Below are positions 8,525 through 15,996 of a stretch of DNA of 64,000 bases, in pieces. The stretch lies in NCBI RefSeq assembly GCF_900113275.1, contig NZ_FOOU01000006.1, forward strand, positions 186,001-250,000, given 5' to 3'. This stretch comes from Neptunomonas qingdaonensis (GTDB lineage: Bacteria; Pseudomonadota; Gammaproteobacteria; Pseudomonadales; Balneatricaceae). The position numbers and the translations under genes are program-made. How positions within the stretch are numbered: the stretch's first letter is position 1; each line of letters begins with the position of its first letter. The notes below the pieces were generated by a model. That model made no database searches. It was not told the DNA's origin and was given only the letters and a program-made list of their open reading frames with translations.

Positions 8525-8608
8525 CAACTTACACACCCCGATTTTACCTAATTACCTGACATCCGGGTATTAAGAATTTAAATAAGTAATTTTCACAGAT
8601 GTCTACCT

Positions 8609-9700
8609 TCACACTGCCATGTCGACCTGCTGAACAGACCCCACATCGCCCGCCTCCGTAAGATATATTCCACTTTTAGTAACGCGCCCAATATCTTGAT
8701 TATCATCGGCTTTTAAGTCAAAAGGAGAATTTTCAGATCCCGTATAAATCGCCCCCACACCACTTTCCCCCAGGGATAATAACTGATCAGCCTGCAAGGT
8801 TTTATTCCAGATTAACAGATCATCAAAGACACTATCGGCCGCATCAATAAATCCATTTCTATCATCATCATAGCGACTTAACTCTTCAAACCCCTGGCCT
8901 GTCTTACCTCCAAATAACTCAGAACCATCATCAATTTTACCATTATTATTTTTATCCAATCCTAACCAACCGCTTGCACCGGTCAAATAAGCAAGCCACT
9001 CAGACTCACCATCTGCATCGATATCAAATACAAAAGAGGCATCTGACAGCTGCGCGGAGCTACCATCAAAATTAAGCAACAAAGGGTCTTTATAACGCAC
9101 CTCTTTTGAGAAACTAAATGTTTCTGTCGAAGAGTAATGGCGCTCCATTGTCATCGCCATGTCGAAGCCAATTTCAACACCGTCCGATGTTTTGACAATA
9201 CCACCTGCATTAAAACGGGTTATCTCGTGTTCTTCAACGGAACGCGACAGATTGACGGTCATTTTGACTGTTTTAACCTCTGACAGAAAATCTGTTGCCG
9301 AAGATCGCTGCACCCGCCCGCCTGAAAAATCCTCAATGGAATTATCATTCAGCATAAAACCCGTTTTTTCAACGGGCAGCTCAGTTCCGGTTATTGCTTC
9401 AAACAGTGCCTTAAACAGGTTAGCCTGAGTTAAACTTTGCTGCACTTGCGTAGCACGCTGCTCTTCGATAGAACTAAACTGCAAGCCATTTTCTGTCATC
9501 ACTAAAAAAGCAGCGCCTCGCTCAGCACTTAATGCATCATCACCGGAGAGACCCTGCACTGCCTGCGCCTCTCCTAATAGCGAACTAGCCTGAACGAACT
9601 GCTGCCCAAAACCGGATAGATTACCCTCCTGGAAATAACTGATCGATTCTGACTTCTGATGCTCCGAGCTCATAGAAATCATACTTTTCTCAATAATCAT
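8609..9700 (-). CDS. EF-hand-like calcium-binding protein
   Basis: A 363-residue protein from ATG 9700, eight bases after AGGAG. The C-terminal third has three Asp/Asn-rich loops: DIDADGESEW, DKNNNGKIDDGSE and DDDRNGFIDAAD, with SELFGGKTGQGF between the second and third. This arrangement is common in large secreted or VCBS/RTX-associated calcium-binding proteins and is also seen in smaller stand-alone ones. The first 150 residues are Ser/Gln/Glu-rich and low in hydrophobics, with no Sec signal peptide. Calcium binding is inferred from the loops. Location is unknown: it may stay in the cytoplasm or leave by a non-Sec route. No type I secretion genes are near. Confidence 0.75.
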   Translation of the reverse strand: MIIEKSMISMSSEHQKSESISYFQEGNLSGFGQQFVQASSLLGEAQAVQGLSGDDALSAERGAAFLVMTENGLQFSSIEEQRATQVQQSLTQANLFKALFEAITGTELPVEKTGFMLNDNSIEDFSGGRVQRSSATDFLSEVKTVKMTVNLSRSVEEHEITRFNAGGIVKTSDGVEIGFDMAMTMERHYSSTETFSFSKEVRYKDPLLLNFDGSSAQLSDASFVFDIDADGESEWLAYLTGASGWLGLDKNNNGKIDDGSELFGGKTGQGFEELSRYDDDRNGFIDAADSVFDDLLIWNKTLQADQLLSLGESGVGAIYTGSENSPFDLKADDNQDIGRVTKSGIYLTEAGDVGSVQQVDMAV

Positions 9701-9721
9701 AAAATATCTCCTAAATATTTA

Positions 9722-9749
9722 TTACTACCTATTTTTTACTACCTATTTT
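9722..9749. repeat. 14-bp perfect tandem duplication
   Basis: TTACTACCTATTTT occurs twice back to back (9722-9735, 9736-9749) just upstream of the EF-hand-like gene, in the region where its promoter would lie. Confidence 0.9.
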
Positions 9750-9930
9750 CCTGACTGTATTTGAGCCCTGTTTGCGGTCAAACTTTGCCTCACATCTCTT
9801 TCCTGCGGCATATAAATACCGCCCAAAGCAGCCAACCGACCCATTTCGAACACAACTCTGATCAAATTCAGCATAGCTATTGCAACGCCATTAAGAAGCA
9901 AGCAAGATGCAGGCCTACGGTACATTGGCA

Positions 9931-9956
9931 GGAATATTAAATAGGAATATTAAAAA
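9931..9956 (+). repeat. 13-bp tandem duplication covering the mltA ribosome site
   Basis: GGAATATTAAATA (9931-9943) is followed by GGAATATTAAAAA (9944-9956), which runs into the mltA ATG at 9956. Each copy has a Shine-Dalgarno-like AGGAA or GGAA, so the duplication has doubled the ribosome-site sequence; only the proximal copy is correctly spaced. Confidence 0.85.
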
Positions 9957-11122
9957 TGTTTACCCGCGTGACACGTCGCTTTTTCTCCCCCCGCCTCTTT
10001 CTCAGCAGCAGCCTCCTTATCCTTCTAAATGGATGTAGCACTGTAAGCCCTCCACCGCCCGGTATTAACAAGGCGATATGCTGGGATACCCTCGCGGGCT
10101 GGCAACAAGACACTCTTAGCGAAGCGCTGCCTGCACTCAGGCAACAGTGCCCCAGGCTCAGCAAATCTCAGCCTGAGTGGAAAACCATCTGCAGCGCCAT
10201 CGATACCCTCCCATTGACAACAGATGATGAAATGCGTGATTTCTTCGAAGCGCATTTCATTCCACACAACATCATTGGAACCGCAGGCAAAAACCAAGGC
10301 CTCATCACCGGGTATTACGAACCCACCCTCAATGGCAGCATGCAACCCAACCCACGTTACAACTACCCTCTCTATCAACCCCCAAAAGACATGCTTACGG
10401 TAAAGCTAGGCTCACGCTTTCCTGAATTAAAGGATCAACGAGTGCGCGGACGGATAGAGGGCAACACTGTCATCCCGTATTACAGCCGCCAAGAGATAGA
10501 TAACAGCGACTCCCCACTCAAAGGGCAGGAGATTCTCTGGGTTGATGATGCAGATGCAGCTTTTTTCCTGCATATTCAGGGATCAGGGCGTATTCAGCTA
10601 GCCGATGGCAGCATGATCGGCGTTGGTTATGCTGACCAAAATGGCCATCCCTATGTTGCCATTGGCAAGAAACTGATTGAACAAGGCGAGCTCACACGTG
10701 AGGAGGTATCGCTTGATACCATCAGACAGTGGCTGTCTTCTCACCCGGCAGAAGCAGACATACTTAAGAACCAAAATCCCAGCTATGTTTTCTTTAACGT
10801 AAGAAAAGACCTTGAGTTCGGTCCCAGAGGATCCCTAAACGTACCATTGACGCCGGAACGCAGCGCCGCTGTAGATAGAAAAATAATACCGCTAGGAACG
10901 CCTTTATGGATCACTACAACATTGCCAGGCAGTAATGAGACTTACCAACGCCTCGTATTTGCTCAAGACACTGGCGGTGCAATCAATGGCCCGGTACGTG
11001 CGGATATGTTTTTTGGACGCGGAGAGCGTGCTGAAAAGCTGGCAGGGGAAATGAAGCAGACCGGTAGCATTTATGCTCTGCTGCCTAAAACCAACCAGGC
11101 AATTACAGCGATCTGCAAATAA
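9956..11122 (+). CDS. mltA: Membrane-bound lytic murein transglycosylase A
   Basis: An outer-membrane lipoprotein that cleaves peptidoglycan glycan strands to 1,6-anhydromuropeptides. The 388-residue protein has a lipoprotein signal peptide with lipobox LLNGC (Cys27). The MltA barrel domain follows (GLITGYYEPTL near residue 115; WVDDADAAFFLHIQGSGR near 195), and the C-terminal 3D domain has the conserved aspartates in FAQDTGGAINGP and RADMFFG. Start ATG 9956 follows AGGAA. It stands alone between a divergent calcium-binding protein gene and a perfect terminator. Confidence 0.96.
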   Translation: MFTRVTRRFFSPRLFLSSSLLILLNGCSTVSPPPPGINKAICWDTLAGWQQDTLSEALPALRQQCPRLSKSQPEWKTICSAIDTLPLTTDDEMRDFFEAHFIPHNIIGTAGKNQGLITGYYEPTLNGSMQPNPRYNYPLYQPPKDMLTVKLGSRFPELKDQRVRGRIEGNTVIPYYSRQEIDNSDSPLKGQEILWVDDADAAFFLHIQGSGRIQLADGSMIGVGYADQNGHPYVAIGKKLIEQGELTREEVSLDTIRQWLSSHPAEADILKNQNPSYVFFNVRKDLEFGPRGSLNVPLTPERSAAVDRKIIPLGTPLWITTTLPGSNETYQRLVFAQDTGGAINGPVRADMFFGRGERAEKLAGEMKQTGSIYALLPKTNQAITAICK

Positions 11123-11146
11123 ACGCCATCGCCGAAAAGCTTGCAT

Positions 11147-11184
11147 AAAAAAAGGGTAAGACATTTAAGTCTTACCCTTTTTTT
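11147..11184. terminator. Bidirectional Rho-independent terminator after mltA
   Basis: Nine-base arms GGGTAAGAC (11154-11162) and GTCTTACCC (11169-11177) with a six-base loop are flanked by seven A on the left and seven T on the right, so it can work in both directions, between mltA and the convergent cold-shock gene. Confidence 0.95.
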
Positions 11185-11289
11185 GCCTGTTTATTCAAAG
11201 ACATCTGTTAAATAACGTGTATTAAAAAGATGCATTAAACAAACAGGTAGACGGAAGCTCTGAAAGCTCCCGTTTCATAGCGGCTAAAA

Positions 11290-11496
11290 TTATAGCGCTA
11301 CGATGTTTTCTGCTTGCAGGCCTTTCTGACCCTGAGTAACAGTAAACTCAACTTTCTGACCTTCAGCCAGAGTCTTGAAGCCGTCACCCGCGATAGCGCG
11401 GAAATGAGCGAATACATCAGGACCATTTTCCTGTTCGATGAAACCAAAACCTTTTTCTTCGTTAAACCATTTTACTGTGCCAGTTGTTGTAGACAT
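11290..11496 (-). CDS. CspA-family cold-shock protein
   Basis: A 68-residue single cold-shock domain that binds single-stranded RNA/DNA and melts mRNA structure. RNP1 (KGFGFIEQ, residues 15-22) and RNP2 (DVFAHFRAI) are intact, with the usual [14 protein letters not shown] start. It begins at ATG 11496 behind ACAGGA. The gene lies alone with a 180-base upstream untranslated stretch, as is common for cold-regulated csp genes. Which paralogue (CspA, C, D, E type) cannot be assigned from sequence alone. Confidence 0.95.
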   Translation of the reverse strand: MSTTTGTVKWFNEEKGFGFIEQENGPDVFAHFRAIAGDGFKTLAEGQKVEFTVTQGQKGLQAENIVAL

Positions 11497-11679
11497 AATA
11501 ATATCCTGTCAAATCATGAGTATTGGAAGCTATCTCTATATGAGAAAGCGATAAAGCTGGAAATATTGCTACTACTTATGAAAACAGAACGAGCACTCAA
11601 CAAAGAAGATCGAAATGGAACACATAAATATAAGTCGTACTTTCAAGCTAAGCTAATTATATACAGCTTCGCGACGTAG
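11497..11679 (-). promoter_or_regulatory. Likely long 5' leader of the cold-shock gene
   Basis: A 183-base non-coding stretch separates the csp start from the upstream methyltransferase stop. Cold-shock mRNAs often carry long structured leaders. I see no exact cold-box match by eye, so the assignment rests on position and gene type. Confidence 0.35.
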
Positions 11680-12207
11680 TCAAAGCAGATTCACCTTTAC
11701 TTTATTATTAGTATCACGGCTTTGACGAATTAACTCATCATTTGCAAGTGTTGATGCCGACTTCGCCAGCCGATCGTACAAAATAACATTTACCGTCGCT
11801 GCCAAATTCATACAACCAATCGTGGGTACATAAACCACAGCATCAGCCCGATCAATAACACGCTGTTCCAAGGTCCCGTCTTCAGGCCCGAAAATATAAA
11901 AAGCGTTTTCCGGATGCTGGTATTCAGGTAAAGGGGTTGCCCCCTCCACCAAGTCTACACAGACAATTTTGCAATTCTGTGGAATATGCCGTAACAAACA
12001 GTCGACACCCGTCAATGAAATATTGCTGCGGGCATCTTTGGTATCCGTATTAAACTTTACAGCCCGCGCATATCGCTCGCCTGTATAAAATACAGAGCTG
12101 ACCTGATAGCAACCCGCGGCCCGCATAACCGCGCCCACGTTAGCCGGACTCTTGGGGTTACTTAACCCGATACAGACATTATGTTCTTTCATATGCGTTA
12201 AAGTCAT
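11680..12207 (-). CDS. SpoU/TrmH-family RNA 2'-O-methyltransferase
   Basis: A 175-residue SPOUT-knot methyltransferase that would transfer a methyl group from SAM to a ribose 2'-OH of tRNA or rRNA. Motif 1 appears as SNPKSPANVGAVMRAAGC (residues 16-33), motif 2 as FGPEDGTLEQ and motif 3 as CMNLAATVNVILYDRL, the trefoil-knot SAM site. It lacks an N-terminal substrate-binding domain, as in TrmL-type minimal enzymes, but the motif 2 and 3 wording differs from TrmL, so the substrate is open. ATG 12207 is the longest start; ATG 12192 is possible. Neither has a strong ribosome site, and a short tandem duplication lies over the start region. Confidence 0.88.
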   Translation of the reverse strand: MTLTHMKEHNVCIGLSNPKSPANVGAVMRAAGCYQVSSVFYTGERYARAVKFNTDTKDARSNISLTGVDCLLRHIPQNCKIVCVDLVEGATPLPEYQHPENAFYIFGPEDGTLEQRVIDRADAVVYVPTIGCMNLAATVNVILYDRLAKSASTLANDELIRQSRDTNNKVKVNLL

Positions 12208-12226
12208 TTCATAAAAGTCATTTCAT
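12200..12226. repeat. 13-bp tandem duplication at the methyltransferase start
   Basis: AAAGTCATTTCAT occurs at 12200-12212 and again at 12214-12226 (period 14). The repeat covers the start codon and the upstream leader of the minus-strand SpoU-type gene, which may explain the missing clear ribosome site. Confidence 0.85.
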
Positions 12227-12265
12227 ATTTAATTCAAAAACCAATCCACGCAGCAGGAACTTCTT

Positions 12266-12847
12266 TCATCCCCAAACATTAGGAACAACCGCGTTGCTAT
12301 AACCTGATATAAACGTTTGAGCTGTACCCGAGCCAATCTCATAGGTATGCCGACTGACCGCACCAATATTGGCTCCATACACATGAATACTAATCGACAC
12401 CTGGTCCGCTAATGCATTTGAAACCCGGTGAATATCACCCACAGACGGCGAGACAAGATCAACGTCTCCCACCTGCATCACATGCCTCCCTGTCGCAAGC
12501 ATCTGGCCGGTTTCGTCTTCTTTATTAAATTCCTCACAAACCTCACCACCGCGCATAACACCGACCATACCCCATACGGTGTGGTCATGTATTGGCGTGC
12601 TCTGTCCGGGGCCCCAAACAAAACTGGCTACCGAAAAGCGCTCGAGCGGATCACAGTGCAATAAAAATTGCTGGTATCGCTCAGGATCTGATTGAGCAAA
12701 CTCCGCTGGCAGCCAGTCATCATGAGCAACAAGCGACTGCAGCAGCTCTTTGCCAGCAATGAAGATTTGTTGCTCATCACCGCCTACCTTATCAACAAGG
12801 CGAGTAAAGTCCTGAATAAATACTTTAAGTCTTGCCTGGTTCTGCAT
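12266..12847 (-). CDS. Thiol dioxygenase of the cysteine / 3-mercaptopropionate dioxygenase family
   Basis: A 193-residue cupin that oxidises a small thiol to its sulfinic acid with a mononuclear iron centre. The three-histidine iron site is visible as His87 and His89 in PIHDHTVWG and His140 in GDIHRVSN; SISIHVYGANIG follows in the second half of the barrel. The PIHDHTVWG wording and lack of animal-type features resemble bacterial 3-mercaptopropionate dioxygenases, but cysteine as substrate cannot be excluded. Start ATG 12847. It is followed after 58 bases by the methyltransferase gene and preceded by kdsB, which is read away from it in the same direction. Confidence 0.85.
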   Translation of the reverse strand: MQNQARLKVFIQDFTRLVDKVGGDEQQIFIAGKELLQSLVAHDDWLPAEFAQSDPERYQQFLLHCDPLERFSVASFVWGPGQSTPIHDHTVWGMVGVMRGGEVCEEFNKEDETGQMLATGRHVMQVGDVDLVSPSVGDIHRVSNALADQVSISIHVYGANIGAVSRHTYEIGSGTAQTFISGYSNAVVPNVWG

Positions 12848-12911
12848 GATGAATTCCTATAGCAAGGTTAAACGACTGCAAATGAAACGAATCACAATAT
12901 TGCCCGTAGTA

Positions 12912-13667
12912 CTACGCGAACAATAAGCGCAGTCTTTCAAGATCTTCCGGCGTATCCACACCGGCAGGAGGTAACTCATCAGCGACTTCTACGTGAATCC
13001 GCGCCCCGTTCCACATTGCACGCAGTTGCTCTAAACACTCAGTTTCTTCTATCGGTGCAGGTGCCCAGCGGACAAATTCATTAAGCATCTTCACACGGTA
13101 GGCATAGATGCCGATATGTCGTTGCCAGCTATAACATGCAGGCATCAGCTGTTGATTGGCAGAAAACTCATCCCGCGGCCAGGGAACGGGGGCGCGGCTA
13201 AAATACATCGCCATGCCTCGTGCATCCGTGACAACTTTCACCACATTAGGATTTAACAGCGAAGCTAAGTCCTCAATCGGCTCAGACAATGTGGCAATGC
13301 CAGCCTCTGGCTCAGCTTTGAGATTATGTGCAACCTGATTAATAACACGCGGCGGTATTAACGGCTCATCGCCCTGAACATTAACAACAATATCATCCGC
13401 ATAAAAACCCAGCGAGTGCACTACTTCCTGCAACCTGTCTGTACCTGATGGATGATCCGCTTTAGTCATGCAAACTTCGGCACCAAAACTACGCGCCGCA
13501 TCTGCAATGCGATCATCATCTGTTGCGACAATGACTCGCTCTGCTTCACTTTGACAAGCCCGCTCATACACATGCTGCACCATCGGCTTGCCTGCGATAT
13601 CTGCCAACGGTTTTCCTGGAAAACGTGTAGACGCATATCGTGCCGGTATAATAACGCTGAACCCCAT
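12912..13667 (-). CDS. kdsB: 3-deoxy-manno-octulosonate cytidylyltransferase KdsB
   Basis: Activates KDO as CMP-KDO for lipid A-core assembly. The 251-residue protein begins at ATG 13667 behind TAGGAG. The nucleotide-binding signature [14 protein letters not shown] is at residues 8-21; [10 protein letters not shown] and the VPWPRD segment that contacts KDO are present. It is the last gene of the minus-strand set exbB-exbD-lpxK-trm112-kdsB, which puts KDO activation and lipid A phosphorylation in one transcription unit. Confidence 0.97.
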   Translation of the reverse strand: MGFSVIIPARYASTRFPGKPLADIAGKPMVQHVYERACQSEAERVIVATDDDRIADAARSFGAEVCMTKADHPSGTDRLQEVVHSLGFYADDIVVNVQGDEPLIPPRVINQVAHNLKAEPEAGIATLSEPIEDLASLLNPNVVKVVTDARGMAMYFSRAPVPWPRDEFSANQQLMPACYSWQRHIGIYAYRVKMLNEFVRWAPAPIEETECLEQLRAMWNGARIHVEVADELPPAGVDTPEDLERLRLLFA

Positions 13668-13676
13668 GACCAGCTC

Positions 13677-13865
13677 CTATTTTTCCTTAAGACGCTCTGC
13701 TGTCGTTAATGTGCGTGCTTCGCTTTCCAGCATTACCGGAATTTCATCTCGGACAGGGTATGCCAGACCACTGGTACGGCAGATCAATTCGTTTGTCTTG
13801 GCATTGTATTCAACCGGTGCTTTTGATACCGGGCAAACCAGAATATCCAGTAATTTCTTATCCAT
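13677..13865 (-). CDS. Trm112 family protein (YcaR)
   Basis: A 62-residue small protein with the Trm112/YcaR fold ([20 protein letters not shown]), ending in a helix (TAERLKEK). The first cysteine and the [10 protein letters not shown] line resemble a degenerate zinc knuckle. I choose ATG 13865 because it overlaps the lpxK stop by eight bases and is preceded by GAGAGTGAG; a start three codons earlier adds MRQ only. Family members between lpxK and kdsB are very common; the role is unknown but Trm112 homologues activate methyltransferases. Confidence 0.92.
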   Translation of the reverse strand: MDKKLLDILVCPVSKAPVEYNAKTNELICRTSGLAYPVRDEIPVMLESEARTLTTAERLKEK

Positions 13866-14877
13866 CTGTCTCACTCTCTTTTACATTTTGGAGCAATTGC
13901 ATTAACTGCTCACTAAATTTAGCGGGTAACTGCGCATCTACCTGCAAATAGTAGGCAGGGGCGCTGAGTGGTAACAACGCACACTTGACGGCATCTTTTT
14001 CGGTCATGATAACAGGAAGCGCATCATCGAATGTAATATCAGACAACTGAAATAAATGATGATCAGGAAAACTATGTTCAATAGGCCGCAGACCTGCTTG
14101 TCGCAACGTATTATAAAAGCGACCCGGGTTACCGATACCGGCGACTGCATGCACTCTTGTATTAACTTCTGTATTAACTTCTGTATTAACTAACATTGAA
14201 ACATCATGGCGTTGACCATCCTTTAGACTGACCAGCCCCGTCACTGCCAATTGCATAGTGATAGCCTTGCTATGCTCATAACCACCGGCACCGTTGACGA
14301 TGAGCATATCAACATGCCCCAGACGCTCAGGCAACTCGCGCAACGGCCCGACAGGTAAGCAATGACCATTACCTAAACCACGCTTGCCATCAATCACGAC
14401 TATTTCAATATCGCGACCCATTGCATAATGCTGCAACCCATCATCACTGATAATGATATTGCAGTTGTGTATTTTCAACAGATGCTGGCAAGCACGCACT
14501 CTGTCAGGATCAATGACCATAGGCACCTGAGTGCGTTGCACTATCATTAAAGGCTCATCACCCGATTCCTCAACGCTTGACTGCTCAGTCACACTAAAAG
14601 GATAGGCCCCGGGATTGGCTGTATATCCACGACTGACAACTCCGGGCCTGTAGCCCTGATCACGCAACCATTGAATTAACGCGATCACCAGCGGGCTTTT
14701 GCCGGTGCCACCGACATTAATGTTACCCACCACAATCAGAGGTACTGGTGAGATCCATTGCTGCAGACTTTGCTGCTTCCTGCGACGCTGAGATAGGCAG
14801 ATGAAAAGCTTTTCTAATGGCCACAATAGCAATGGCCAGCGAGATCCATCATACCAGGCGTTTTCAAGCATACGCAT
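13858..14877 (-). CDS. lpxK: Tetraacyldisaccharide 4'-kinase LpxK
   Basis: Phosphorylates the 4' position of the lipid A disaccharide at the inner membrane. The 339-residue protein has an N-terminal membrane-associated helix, the P-loop [12 protein letters not shown] (residues 51-62), and later ISDDGLQHY with catalytic Asp and His. [14 protein letters not shown] is the conserved C-terminal domain entry. Just before that motif the protein carries [13 protein letters not shown], created by an in-frame 12-bp DNA repeat; this is unlike the family and probably a recent loop expansion. Start ATG 14877 lies four bases after exbD. Confidence 0.96.
   Translation of the reverse strand: MRMLENAWYDGSRWPLLLWPLEKLFICLSQRRRKQQSLQQWISPVPLIVVGNINVGGTGKSPLVIALIQWLRDQGYRPGVVSRGYTANPGAYPFSVTEQSSVEESGDEPLMIVQRTQVPMVIDPDRVRACQHLLKIHNCNIIISDDGLQHYAMGRDIEIVVIDGKRGLGNGHCLPVGPLRELPERLGHVDMLIVNGAGGYEHSKAITMQLAVTGLVSLKDGQRHDVSMLVNTEVNTEVNTRVHAVAGIGNPGRFYNTLRQAGLRPIEHSFPDHHLFQLSDITFDDALPVIMTEKDAVKCALLPLSAPAYYLQVDAQLPAKFSEQLMQLLQNVKESETDG
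14159..14191. repeat. 12-bp in-frame tandem repeat inside lpxK
   Basis: GTATTAACTTCT repeats at 14159-14170 and 14171-14182, then GTATTAACT at 14183-14191. On the minus strand it encodes the four-residue unit VNTE. Perfect identity points to recent slippage. Confidence 0.93.
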
Positions 14878-14880
14878 CGT

Positions 14881-15300
14881 CTACTCAACAGCTTGTTTGG
14901 TAGTGATGCTGAGCTTTTCAAAGCCTAAACGCCCGGAAACATCCATTGCGGTGACAACGGATTGGTGCGGTGTTTTAGCATCAGCGGTAATAACCAACGG
15001 CGGTTTTTTATCATCAACAATTAATTTCAGCATTGCCTGGCGCAATGTTTTTTCCTGAGTATTAATCAGCGGCAAACCATTAACGCTGTACTGTCCTTCT
15101 TCATCAATAATAATTTCAATCGCCTTCGGCAGATCCTGAGAAACAGGCTCAGCGGAGGTTTCTGGCAGATCAATCTCCAGATGAGTCTCTTTAGTAAAGG
15201 TGGTCGACACCATAAAAAATATTAACAACAGAAACACTACATCGATAAGTGGCGTCAGATTAACACTCACCTCTTCTCTATTGCGACGCTGAAATCTCAC
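14881..15300 (-). CDS. exbD: ExbD/TolR-family biopolymer transport protein
   Basis: A 139-residue inner-membrane protein with one transmembrane helix near residues 13-33 (LIDVVFLLLIFFMV) and a periplasmic C-terminal domain. Asp20 in the helix is the conserved proton-path residue. It pairs with the ExbB-like gene 12 bases upstream to form a proton-driven motor. It starts at GTG 15300, six bases after GGAGAC. There is no tonB in the window, so the partner is unknown; in this lpxK context the ExbBD pair is conserved across gammaproteobacteria. Confidence 0.93.
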   Translation of the reverse strand: MRFQRRNREEVSVNLTPLIDVVFLLLIFFMVSTTFTKETHLEIDLPETSAEPVSQDLPKAIEIIIDEEGQYSVNGLPLINTQEKTLRQAMLKLIVDDKKPPLVITADAKTPHQSVVTAMDVSGRLGFEKLSITTKQAVE

Positions 15301-15312
15301 AACAAGTCTCCG

Positions 15313-15936
15313 CTAATTATCATGATCAACGTCACGTTCACCATGAACAGCTTCAACCAGTTTGACTGCCTGCTGCTCCATCTCAACGACAAGCGAATCT
15401 ATTTTACGCTGAAAATGACGATGGAAAATCAATGTTGGTATGGCAACGGCTAAACCTGATGCCGTCGTAATTAAGGCTTCTGAAATTCCCCCCGCTAAAA
15501 CCGCAGCATTGCCCGTTCCCTGTATCATGATTTCGGTAAATACCTTAATCATACCGATAACGGTACCGAGCAAACCTAACAAGGGCGCAATCGCCGCAAT
15601 CGTTCCTAATGCGGTTAAAAAACGCTCCAGCTCATGAATCACCTGGGAAGCAGCTTCCTGGATGCTCTCTTTCATAATTTCCCGTCCATGACGCGCATTA
15701 TTCAGGCCCGCCACAACGATCTGCCCCAAAGGACTGCCCTTTTTAACCTCTTTCATCCGCTCGGCTGTCATTGCACCACTTTTCAGCCAACCCCAGACAT
15801 TCTTCATCAACTCTGGCGGGGCGATTTTTCTGGCACGCAACTCCCACAAACGCTCCAGACAGATAGCAAGAGACAAAACCGAACAGCCAATGATAGGAAT
15901 CATTAGCCAGCCACCAGATGCGATCAATTCAAACAC
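15313..15936 (-). CDS. exbB: MotA/TolQ/ExbB-family proton channel protein
   Basis: A 207-residue inner-membrane protein with an N-terminal helix (residues 8-27) and two further helices around 115-135 and 155-180 (GLLGTVIGMIKVF and GISEALITTASGLAVAIP). These match the ExbB/TolQ channel core. It starts at GTG 15936 with AAGGAGAG as ribosome site and is followed by exbD. Sixty bases separate it from comEC upstream. Its job is to harvest proton motive force for an envelope process that the window does not define. Confidence 0.93.
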   Translation of the reverse strand: MFELIASGGWLMIPIIGCSVLSLAICLERLWELRARKIAPPELMKNVWGWLKSGAMTAERMKEVKKGSPLGQIVVAGLNNARHGREIMKESIQEAASQVIHELERFLTALGTIAAIAPLLGLLGTVIGMIKVFTEIMIQGTGNAAVLAGGISEALITTASGLAVAIPTLIFHRHFQRKIDSLVVEMEQQAVKLVEAVHGERDVDHDN

Positions 15937-15996
15937 GTTTAACTCTCCTTTAATGTCGGGCTACTTTAACATACTGAAATGCATTGGAGTACGTTC

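Noticed and set aside
9743-9925. 60-residue minus-strand frame between the calcium-binding protein gene and mltA
   Set aside because: No ribosome site, runs through a tandem repeat, and has no recognisable features.
10356-10363. GTTACAAC, the complement of the 8-base E. coli Ter core GTTGTAAC, inside mltA
   Set aside because: The flanking bases do not match Ter, it is in coding sequence, and an 8-mer is expected by chance once or twice in both strands of a window this size.
11236-11275. GGGAGCT/AGCTTCC hairpin after the csp gene as a terminator
   Set aside because: The stem needs a wobble pair and no T run follows; the stronger bidirectional terminator at 11147-11184 can serve the gene.
11314-11679. 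121-residue plus-strand frame across the csp gene and its leader
   Set aside because: It is antisense to a clear cold-shock gene and Lys/Leu-rich low-quality sequence elsewhere.
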